From Coix lacryma-jobi var. lacryma-jobi (lineage: Eukaryota > Streptophyta > Magnoliopsida > Poales > Poaceae), in the NCBI GenBank assembly GCA_009763385.1, contig CM019822.1, positions 10,138,127 to 10,202,126 of the forward strand: a stretch of DNA of 64,000 nt. Direction: 5' to 3'. The notes beneath the pieces were generated by a model. It saw only the letters and a list, made by a program, of their open reading frames with translations, had not been told where the DNA came from and did not search any database. The position numbers were made by a program, and so were the translations under genes. This document shows positions 21,770 to 31,960 of the stretch, in pieces (position 1 is the stretch's first letter; every line of letters starts with the position of its first letter).

Positions 21770-23005
21770 ACAGCGACGAACGGGAGCTATACCGACGAAG
21801 TCCGACTGGGATCCTTCCAACGCTGCATCCCACTCGAGGAGGGGCGCAAGCTCCTCGACGATATGCACTCGGGGGCTTGCGGCCACCATGCAGCGCCGAG
21901 GGCCCTGGTTGGGAACGCCTTCCGTCAAGGCTTCTATTGGCCGACCGCCATTGGGGACGCCAAGCGTTTGGTCCAAGCGTGCCATGGGTGTCAATTCTAC
22001 GCCAAGCAAACGCACCAGCCCGCACACGCCCTGCAGATGATCCCAATCACTTGGCCACTTGCCGTTTGGGGGCTCGACCTTGTGGGTCCCCTCAAAAGGA
22101 CCAGTGGAGGGTACACACACATGCTCGTGGCCGTCGACAAGCTCACCAAGTGGATCGAGGCTAAGCCGATAGGAGACCCCACCTCCGAGAGGGTTGTCGA
22201 GTTCATCGCCAACATCATGTACCGGTTTGGAGTGCTAATGTCATCATCACCGACAATGGCACCCATTCACGGGCAAAAAGTTCACCAACTTCTGCGATGA
22301 CAACAACATTCGCGTAACCTGGGCCTCGGTCGCATCCCTCAATGCAACGGGCAGGTCGAGCGCGCCAACGGCATGATACTCCATGGGCTGAAGCCGAGGC
22401 TGTTCAAGACCCTCAAGAATTTCGGAAAGGGGTGGGCTACAGAGCTCCCTCGGTGCTGTGGGCCTCAGGACTACGCCGAGTCGAGCCACCGGGTTCACTC
22501 CGTTTTTCCTAACCTACGGCGCCGAGGCCGTCTTGCCTACGGACCTCGAGTACGGCTCACCTCGACTTCGAGCCTACAACGAGCAAAACCAGCGACGAAA
22601 GGCTCGCTAACGCCAAGGACCAGCTCGAGGAGGCCCGAGACGTGACGCTCATCAACTCTGCACGCTACCAGCAAACACTTCGATGCTACCACGACGAGCA
22701 CGTGCGCAAAAGGGACCTAGCGGTGGGGGACCTCGTGCTCCGACGGCTGCAAGATAATCGAGGGCGCCATAAGCTCACCCCTCCGTGGGAAGGCCCATAC
22801 ACCGTGGCCGAAGTGCTCAAGCAGGAACATACAAGCTCTACGACAACCAAGGCAGGATCCTGGCGAACGCGTGGAACAATCTCAGCTACGTCGCTTCTAC
22901 CCTTAAAGGCCTCGAGGCTTGTTCATTTTATCACTTTGTACAAACATGTCAAAATGAATGAAAAAACTCGTGCATTGTCGTTCATGTTGCTTCGCATCTT
23001 AAGGT
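21770..23005 (+). pseudogene. Integrase of the Gypsy element
   Basis: The HHCC zinc domain is visible in the HSGACGHH...CHGCQ pair near 21864-21990. It is followed by the catalytic core (WGLDLVGPLKRTSGG, LVAVDKLTKWIEA) and the next aspartate region near 22250-22262. The C-terminal part at about 22640-22900 ends with LTPPWEGPYTVAEVL, a GPY-type tail. Frames change near 22230-22300 and 22620. After the stop the element runs through non-coding sequence to the antisense gene. Confidence 0.8.
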
Positions 23006-23452
23006 AGCCTCGACCCTGCTTTGCTCAGGGTCAAGCCTCCCTCGGGGGCTGATGGGGGGGCCTCACCCCCCGCCAGACTCCGGAAAAAATGCGCGTTTTC
23101 TTTTCAAAAATTTGACCTCGTCTCGACTCGTGCCTCGAGTGAACTAGCGACGTCTAAATCCTAAAGTACCTCGAGCCTCCAAGGTCGGGGGGCGTCGACG
23201 TAGACGGCCACCTACGCCCCGGGCTACGGTGCCCTACCTACGCCTCCCCTCGAGGGGCTCGCGACGTATCGAAGGAACACAGACTAAGTTAGCAAACTCG
23301 AGCTTGCGACAAAGAGAAGTGGTCAAACGCATTTGAAAGGAAAAACAACCCCTTTAAACAAACAAGTCATATATACTACGGGTATCATCGGACCCTCATT
23401 CATGCCATAAATTCTTACAGAGGCCCCGACGCCCAAATTTGGCGCGCAGGCC

Positions 23453-26400
23453 CTAGTCTTCGTCGGTGCGGTACTCCTCCCCGAGGTTCTCCACGGCGGG
23501 CTCAACCTCGACGCCGAGCTCGAAGGAGGAGGCTCCCGACACCGCTGCTGGCGTCAGGAGGCAGCACGTCCTCCTCGAAGATCTTGGCGAGCGATGTACC
23601 TGGCCTCTCCATCTTCTCCAAAATTTTGTCAACACGGCGGTTGTTCCACTCCTCGTCCTTCCCCTCGATCTCGATGAAGCCGTTGGCGACAACGTGGACC
23701 GGGAAGCGGAAACCGGAGCGAACGACCGCGAGCGTCTGCTTGACGCCATGATGGAGAGCTTGCCGGACACGGTCCCGCGCCGCTGCGTCGAAGAAGCACA
23801 AGGCGTCGACCAAGGCATCGCCTCGGGCCACCGCGCCTTCTGCCGCAGCTACTGGAGGAGCACCCCACATGGGCCAAGCCGGTCGAGGGAGGTGCGAGCC
23901 CGCTCCGCCACCATCGTCTCGTCTTGGAGTTGGTCCAAGAGAGCCTGGTTCGTCCCGCGGAGCTCCTCGACCGTCTTCTCGACCCCTGCGCAACGAACAA
24001 GGAAGAGTGAGACTGCGGCGTAACAAAAAACTTCGAGACCCAAACAAGAACAAGGTGTAAGCCTCACCGTCGCAGTGTTGCCCCAGTGCGGCGAGGTCGC
24101 TGGTCAGGCCCTCAGCACGCTGCTCAAGCCTGCGCTTCTTGGGCCAGCATGAGGAGCCTCTCGGACCTAAGGTCCTCGATCAGCCGGCCCGCCTCCACCA
24201 GGGCCAGATCCTTGCGGATCACCTCCTGCCGCGCCGCCCCTCGGCAGCTCGGGCGGTGGCGGCACCACTCTCGGCGTCTTCGGCCTCTTTTTCGCCGCCT
24301 CCGCTGCGGTTCGGGCAGCGGCGGCCTCGCCACGGGCGTCAGCGGCCTCCTGCTTCGCCGCCTCGGCTTCAGCCCGGGTGGAGGTGGCCTCGCTTCGGGC
24401 GTCCGCGGCTCCTTCCTCGACGCTTCGAGAACGGCGGCGGCCTCCTCCTTGGATCGAGCGACCTCGCCTCGAGCCACCGGACCTCCGCCTCCGCCTCGTT
24501 GAGCCGGCTCGCCATTTGGGCGTTCCGGCTCAGCTCCGCGCGGAGATCTTGAAGCTCCGCCTCAGCCCGCGCGAGGGCGGCTGACACCTGTGCGGACCGG
24601 CCCGCCTCCTCGGAGCAGGACCGCTCCGCCTCCGCCATAGCTCGGCCACCTCCCGGAAGATGGACCGCACCTCGCGCGGGCCCCCCGCCTGGGCCGCTGC
24701 TCGATGGGAACCACGGCAAGGGGCGGGCTCAGTGGGACGGGAAACGGCCATATTGGTCGGTCGAGCTCGATGTTGGGCAGATCCTCCTTCGCCTCGAGCT
24801 GCCCCAACAGCGACCCGCCGCCCGACGGCACGGGCCCCGACTCCCTCCGTCCCTCCGCCGGCACTTCCTGTTGCTCCGCCGCCTCCCGAGGCGGCGTCAC
24901 TAACTCGCGTGGGGGCGAAGGCTCGAATGGCGGCGAATCGATCGAGGGAAGGCTCGACCCCGGGCCCTCTTCCCTGATCGGGTCCTCCGGCGTTTTGTCA
25001 GCGCTAGCCGGCCCCTCGGGCGCCTCCGTCATCGTCGAGCCCCGGCGAGGAGCGGCCCCTGCTTCAGCTCGTTCAGGAGGTCCTCCACCGTCGGCTCTTT
25101 CTCCGCCGACGCCTCTCCCCCCTTTCCCTCCTCCGCAGCCCGGCTCATGCTGGTGGGCCACAAGGGCGCAGTCTCCTCAGCCCCAGACACCGGCGGGCCG
25201 TGCTCGCCCCAGGCGCTCCCCCGAAACAGCCATCGCGGTGGGGGGAAGGGTGGCGCTCCAGCTAGCGCCGTCGCCGGAGGAGGAGGAGGGGGAGGAGGCA
25301 GCGCCTCAGTTGACGTGGTGGAGGCTGGCTCGATGCCGTAGGCTGTGGCCCCTGCAATACGAGATGACAGCGATATCAGAATCGGGAAGGATGCCTCGAC
25401 CCCTGTGGTCGATGGCGACGGCCTCACCGAAATTCGCGACGACCATCTGGCCTCCTCGAGCCATGGCAGCTCGAGCCTTCTCCAGCCAAGCGGCTTCTCT
25501 AGCGGAGGAAGGAGCCATACCTCGAGGTGCCTGTGCCTCGACGGGGCTCGAGGTCTTGGCCCTCTTGGACGAAGCGAGGTCCACCTCCTGGTAGGAGCGC
25601 TTCCCCTTGAGAAAACGGAGATAGCATGCGTCATCAAAAGTAAAGAGGTGAAGCCTCACTACCGACGAGGCCCAAGAAAACTACTCACCCGAAGCGGCGG
25701 CTGGGCTTCTTCCCGGCGCCGGACCCACTCGGGGGCTTCGAGCCCACCCACGGCTCGAGCCCTGTGCCTGGGCCGTCTCCGCAGGGCTGGGATGGGGGGA
25801 AGGCTCCCGACGCCTCCCGTGGCTCGACCTCGAGGGAGAGCCCTCCTTCCGCCCCACATCGCGGGAGGGCGACTGTACCTCCCTCGTGCTGTCGTCGTGG
25901 CGCCCGCCCCGGCGCGGGCTCCGGGACCTGCTCCGGCGCTCGCGCTGGTGGTCGCGCCCTCCGCGTCCGCTTCCGTGTCCCGGCGGCGGTGCATCGATGG
26001 ACTCCGGGGACGCCCACGCCCCTGGTCACGAGACGCTCGGGGTCTCCCTCCCCGACGCTCGTGATGGCGCGGGCTCGACGCCTCCTCCTGGCGCCCGCTC
26101 CTCCGCGGGCTCGACGGCGCCCTGACGGCTCGCGGCGGTCGGCCGAAATCCCTCTCGACCTGTCGGCCGCTCCTCGAAGCCCGACCCTTCTCGAGACGCT
26201 CTCGACCTGTCGGCCGCTCCTCGAAGCCCGACCCTTCTCGAGACCCCCCGTCTGGGCTGACGCGGGGGCGGCCTCCGTTGGTGCTGTGGCAGAGGCGCTC
26301 CGGGTCCGGGGCTTCCTTACGACCGGGGGCACGTCCGGCGCGGAGCTCGACGGACCTCGGGCCCCGACGAGGCAGGGATCGGCGCCGCCTTCCGCGGCTG

Positions 26401-27493
26401 CGTCCCGCGCGACCCTTTGTCGGGGGGACCTCCAGTGTACCCTCCTGCACAGAGGAGCGGTCAGCCCTGTCATCGACGAGCCCCGCGCGCATCGGGCGCG
26501 CATCCATCCCTCGTCGTCGCTCTCCTCCTCATCACCACTCTCCTCCTCCGAGCTCGAGGAGCTCAGCTCGGGGACCCGCCCAGGCTGACGGTTACGACGA
26601 GCCTTCGCCAGTCTCTGCTCCCGAGCTAAGCGACGCAAGTTTTTGTTTTTCTCTTTCTTCTTTTTGGCATCCTTGCTCTCCTTGTCTTTCTGAGCAGAGA
26701 GGCGCCTCACTGAGAATCCGCGGCGTCCTCCCTCACCGGGGGCTCGACGCGCGACAAGTAAATGCCCCCTGAAAAAAGAAGAAGCGTGATGAGACAAACC
26801 ACAAGACGGATGCAAAAGGATCGAAGGAGGAAAAAGGGGAGGAGGCTCGAGATAGCTCGGCTCGAGGGAGGCTTACCAGGTCGAGACACCCCTCGTCGGG
26901 TGCCATGGCAACCAGGTTGGTGTACTCAGGGATGAACGACCCCTGGATCGTGATTGACACCGGGAGACGCCTCGTTCCGGGACAGCCTCCCCTCGGCCAT
27001 CCTCGAGCGATTGAGCGCCTCGAGCTGGGCTGCGGCCCCATCTCGTGCATAAGAAGGGGGCGGTCCGCCAGCGGGAGAACTCTTCGCTGGTGGAACGCCC
27101 AAATGACCGCTTGCACGGTCAGCTTCTTCTCGTCCACCAGCGTCTTCATCATCTCCATCAGCGGGGCCAGGTGGCGTTGCCTGTCCGCCGCGACGCCCCA
27201 GGTCCACTTCTCCGGGCGTTGAGTGAGGATCCTGCCGGTGTACTGCGGAAAGAGGCCACCTTCGTTCCGCAGATAGAACCAATGGTCGTCCCACCCGGCC
27301 TGGTTGGTGGAAAGCTTGTATCGCAGGTACTCGCGGGGGACATTGGCCGACGAGGTCCCCGCCCTCGCGGTGATGGCAAGGGAGCCCATGCGCACGGGCC
27401 GCCTCCCGCTGGGCTTTAGGGACTTGATGAAGAGCTCGCCCCGGAAGAGATGACGAACATCTCCCAGTGCGGCTCCATCTTCAGGTACCCCTC
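23453..27493 (-). pseudogene. 3' part of antisense accessory gene in the Gypsy element (exon 1 remainder to last exon)
   Basis: This opposite-strand gene continues from 37523-37851, from which it is separated only by the Copia insertion. Exon 1 resumes at 27493 with the rest of a domain like PF04195 (putative gypsy type transposon): GWDDHWFYLRNE, WTWGVAADRQRH, VIWAFHQRRVLPL. Candidate introns are 26876-26769, 25688-25606, 25427-25352 and 24067-23986, all GT-AG and 76-108 nt. The last three join compatible phases. The middle is basic (KDAKKKKEKNKNLRR, nuclear-localisation-like), then acidic (SSSSSEEESGDEEES). A proline-rich stretch and a heptad-like part (VEKTVEELRGTNQALLDQL) follow. The stop is near 23453. 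Frames break in several places. No biochemical role is known to me. The basic tract suggests a nuclear protein, which is inference. Confidence 0.65.
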
Positions 27494-28489
27494 TGAAAGG
27501 TCCTAGTTTGGTTTTGGTAATTGAGTGACAACTTAGGTGGACTAATATGTGTTTGAAGTGAATTACATAGGTGATTAGTCCATAAGTGATCATGTGTGAG
27601 CAACATATGCCATAGAGGAGAAATGGCTTGGAAGATGTTGCAAGGCTCACACATGTGAAGAAGGAGCTTAATGCACATGAAACATGACATGGAGTCATGT
27701 GGCTAAAATGGTGAAGATCAAAGCAAGACTTGGCTTGATGGACCGGTTGCGAAGGTGAAGGGCAAGTTGAGGCTTTGAAGCCGTTGGTACCGAGTGTCGG
27801 GAGGCTTAAGCAAGACTTGGCGCCGAAGGACCGAAGCGATGGTGAAGAGCAAGTGATGTCAAGATCGATGGACCATGGAGGCCATATGATGATATGAAGT
27901 GGATCATATCATTGATGAAGAGGTTGGTGCATGTGTTGCATCAACACCGGAGGAGATGGAATGGAATGCGCAAGGCAAAGGTATATTTGTAGGGCATTTC
28001 ATTTCACCGGTCATAGGTGTGTAGAGAAGATTATGACCGGGTTTAGGATAGATGGCCGTACTATCAAGAGGAGCAAACTTGTTTGCATATCGGTCATCTA
28101 GTGCCACTTGAGCGATCTAACTTTGCGATGTTACTAAGATCGAGTGGCGTGGTGAGAGCAAGTGAAAATCCTTTGAAAATTGTTTGTGAAAATGCTAACA
28201 CACATGCACATGATGGTGTACACTTGGTGGTGTTGGCACATTTGCAAAGGAGAAGGTGTTGGAGTTGATTTGGATCAACTCGGAGAAGTTTCGGAGAAAT
28301 CTTTGGTTGAAAAAGAGAAGCGATGGATCTTGGATTGGATTTCTGTTCTAATCCTTTGTGATTTGGATCTTGAATTCATGTGGGATGTGTAGCCCCTGAA
28401 TAAGCTTTCAAAATGTCCAAGATCATCGAAATCGGAGTTTGGAGTGAATAGTTATGGCCGTTCTAGCGCGGGGAGTGCAGGCTGGTGTG

Positions 28490-28945
28490 GTCGGTGGTAC
28501 CGACCCTGATGGTCGGTAGTACCGACCCAAGAGGGCTGTTTGCAGCCTCTCTGGATGTGGCTTGGTTTGGCCAGGCGGTGGTACCGCCATAACCTCGGTA
28601 CTACCGCCGGGGTGGTACCGACCAGAGGGTCGGTGGTACCGTGGCTCTAGGGGTTTCGCGAGGCTCTCTGTAGATTTGAAAATGGCCTGGCGGTAGTACC
28701 GCCATTACCTCGGTACTACCGCCCGCGTGGTACCGACGCAAGGTCGGTAGTGGCTTGTTTTCGCAGAGCTCTCTGTTCGCGGCGATTTTGGCCTGGCGGT
28801 AGTACCGCCATTACCTCGGTACTACCGACCTCGGAGGTACCGACCAGAGTCGGTACTTCGCCTTAATCAGCGGGATGTGAGGTAACGGCTAGTTTGACTA
28901 AGCCGGTAGTACCGCCCAGGAGGGGTCGGTACTACCGACCGGAGC
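28490..28945. repeat. Array of palindromic CGGTAGTACCG-type motifs in the Copia LTR
   Basis: Many copies of CGGTAGTACCG, CGGTGGTACCG and CGGTACTACCG stand in alternating pairs, within a loose 110-bp unit containing GGCCTGGCGGTAGTACCGCC (near 28576, 28690 and 28795). The array ends about 50 bp before the TATA box. The second LTR holds it at 35935-36390. It could form hairpins or be a cluster of binding sites. Confidence 0.85.
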
Positions 28946-28993
28946 GCAGAATGCCCAGTGAAGGGGCATAAACGGCTAGTTGGCCCTTGAGGC

Positions 28994-29002
28994 TATATAT
29001 AG
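28994..29002 (+). promoter_or_regulatory. TATA box of the Copia 5' LTR
   Basis: TATATATAG within GGCTATATATAGTCGTTGAG. The matching place in the 3' LTR (about 36440) reads GGCTATTATAGTCG, two bases shorter. Confidence 0.65.
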
Positions 29003-30085
29003 TCGTTGAGGCCGGCTTTGGGCGGTTGGTTGGAGCACTCCAAAGCCTGGTGGCTTGTGTGGATGTGCTTGGGAGCCCTCTAACACACATATGCTTTAGT
29101 GCTCATCCGATTGTGTGAGAGAGTGATCCTAGTGCGTTGCTTTGAGAGATTGCATCGAGTGGCACTAGGTGTTCGAGTTGCAAGCCGGTGGTGCTTATTA
29201 CTCTTGGAGGTTGCCACCTCCTAGACGGCTTGGTGATCGAGTCTCCGTCGTGAAGCCCGCGTGAAGATTGTGCGTGGCTCCGGAGAAGGATTGTGAGGGG
29301 CATTGTGCTCGCCCCGCGGGGATCGCGAAGAGCAACTCTAGTGGATTGCGCGTGTCATTGAGTTACCCTCACTTGTGGGTGAGTTCTTGCGGCGCTCGAG
29401 TGTCGAGCTAGGTGTAGTGCCTATTAGCCGCCGAACTACCAAAGTGTGTGGTCGACACAACGGGGACTAGCTTGGTGGCAACCAAGTGAACCTCGGGAGA
29501 AAAATCACCGTGTCAACTTCGTGTTCATCTTCTCGGTGGTTTGCAAACTTCTTCACTAGCTTGTATTTACTTGTTCATATACATGTGCTAGTGTAGTTGC
29601 TCTTATGATTAGTTAGCTTGTGTAGCTTGCTAGTTACCTTCCTTGCTTGTTTAGCATAGAAGTTGATCCCATGAGTGACTAGTTGACTTGTAGTCTTGCT
29701 AGTCACATTGCTTAGTTTGTGTAGCTAAGTTGAGCTCTCTAATTTGGCTTGTGTAGCCTTGTTATTGAGCATTGCTAGTGAGCTTAGGCTTCGCGCTTTT
29801 GCTTAGTGGCATGTGTAGGAGCTCCCCGGTTGTTTGAGTACTAGTTGCTTAGGTTTGTGTAACCTTGCAAGCTAGAATTGTTTAGGTGAGCCCTAGCTAG
29901 CCCGACACCTTATTTGCATTGTTTAGGATCTTTTATAAGGTGTCATAGAGTATAAGTAGAGGGGTGTAGTCTTGGCTAGACCGATAGTCTTTAATTCCGT
30001 CATTTATTTCGGTTAGCCGGTGCGATTAATTTTTAAAAAGGACTATTCACCCCCCCCCCTCAGTCCGCCATCTTGACCCTTCATT

Positions 30086-30098
30086 TGGTAATCGGAGC
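30086..30098 (+). other. Primer-binding site of the nested Copia element
   Basis: TGGTAATCGGAGC, three bases after the LTR end. It resembles the usual plant Copia site TGGTATCAGAGC (initiator tRNA-Met half) with one extra A and one change. Confidence 0.7.
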
Positions 30099-30135
30099 AA
30101 GGTCTCTCATTTGTGGTCTTCACCGACCCGAGAGG

Positions 30136-31960
30136 ATGGCGTCTAGTGGGCTAGATGATGTGTGTGATACACATATTTTTGATGGCACACACTTTGCACA
30201 ATGGAAAACCATATGCTTGATCATTTTCGTGCAAAGGGGCCAAAGTTTTGGTGGATTGTCACTAGTGGTCTCACTCATGTTTTGGACCATAGAATCTCAC
30301 CAAAGCTCAAAAGATCTCTTTGAACTTGATGCAAATGCTTTTTTTTATCTAATCGATGCATTGAGTTTTGAGTTGTTTATAAGATAAACTCCAAAGGGAC
30401 CGCCCATGAGATGTGGGAATCCATCAAGCACACCTTGGTGACTCATCTACATGGATGATGGCAAGTTCAAGGAGGATGAGACCAAGGTGGTGGCACATGA
30501 GGATGTTGAGCATGACCACAACTTGGTAGTTGTGGAAGATTGCTCCACCTCATGGTCAGTAATGATGATGATGATGATCGATCTACAACAAGCTCACTTG
30601 ACAAGGTTGATGGTGATGATTCAAGTGTTGCAAGTAATGATTCTACTCCAGCACACTTGATGATGTTGATGGCTCATGCTCGGCGATGATTGTGATACTA
30701 CTACAAGCCCATCACCACATTGCTTCATGTCACAAGGTGACACCAAGGTATCTAATGCTAATGTGGTTTTCATGTTGATTCATATGATGAGCTTGTTAGT
30801 AGACTTGCTAGCATGACCATGTCTTAGAAAATGAGAAAATAAAACAATGAAATTAGCAAATGAAACTCATTTCTAAAGAACTCATGTGAAGAACATAAGC
30901 GCTTACTTATGTTTCTTAAGCTTCACATGATGATTTAATTGAAAAGTATGGCTCTCTCATTAAGGAGCTTTCAAAGAAATTAAAAATAATGAGAGCTCAT
31001 CACATGGATCAAATGATCAATTGCAAATGTTGCTACCCATGTGATGTAGGCAAGAAGAATGTATCCACCTCTTGTGATGATTTATTAGCTATGCCATGTT
31101 CTTCACATATAGATGCTTGTTCTACTTCATGTCTTGTGAGACTAACATTTTGAAGGAGAACAATGAGCTCAAAAGTGAAGTGAAGAACTTGAGCAACAAG
31201 TTAGAGAGGTGGTGTAGATCAAAGGTCACCCATGAGCACATGATGAAGAATCAAAGAAGCTATGGTGACAAGAGTGGCATTGGCTTTAACAAAAGCAATG
31301 TCAAAGGCAAGAGATGGGGCAAGAGAAGACATGAAGAGAAATGAAGAAGCAAGAACAAGAAAAGCTATCTCATTTCATGTGCTATCAATGCCATGAGATG
31401 GGACATCTTGCAAAAGCTTGCCCCAACAAGAAGAAGCCCCAAGTTCAAATCAAGAACAACCATCATGATGGTGACTTGATGCAGAAGAAGAAAACAAGAA
31501 GGGGCGGAAGAGCAAGGCATCCAACTCACATTCAAGATGCCAAATGATGATGAGCAAGAATGAAGAAAAGAAGAAAGATTTGGCTCACATCAAGTGCTAC
31601 AAGTGTGGTGATATGGGACACTTTGCCTCGAAGTGTCCTAACAAGCTTGAGAAGAAGGCTCAAGCAACTCATGAGAGGCATGGCAATGAGAAGCAACAAA
31701 TGAGCAAAGAAGAAAGCTCAATCAAAGAGAGTTGCTACTCATGCCGGGAAAGGGGACACATGGCAAATTCATGTCCCCTAGGTAAACTTCTAAGCCTATT
31801 TCAATTGATGATAATATTGTGCTTAGAAAGGATGAAAATGGTACCTCTAAGGCTACTATTGCAACTCATCCCGCTACTCATACTAAGGCTATGCCAAAGT
31901 ATGTTGCACCTAACTTGAGAGGACCCAAACTAGTTTGGGTACCATCAAAAAGTGGATGAA
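30136..31960 (+). pseudogene. gag of the nested Copia element, with three zinc knuckles
   Basis: The probable start is the ATG at 30136 (MASSGLDDVCDTHIFDG, then HFAQWK, the usual SIRE gag opening). The frame shifts several times up to about 31340. Three CCHC knuckles follow: CYQCHEMGHLAKACP at 31380-31424, CYKCGDMGHFASKCP at 31595-31639 and CYSCRERGHMANSCP at 31733-31777. The last open frame ends at 31918, and GPKLVWVPSK follows in another frame to a stop at about 31960. Gag packages the genomic RNA, so an element with gag and cis signals but no pol could compete for a helper's enzymes. As written it is interrupted. Confidence 0.8.

Larger units (their letters stand above)
27494..30083 (+). 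repeat. 5' LTR of the nested Copia element
   Basis: A 2.59-kb LTR with a palindrome array at 28490-28945 and a TATATATAG box at 28994-29002. It differs from its partner mainly by one- or two-base indels, which implies recent insertion if the sequence is accurate. Confidence 0.92.
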
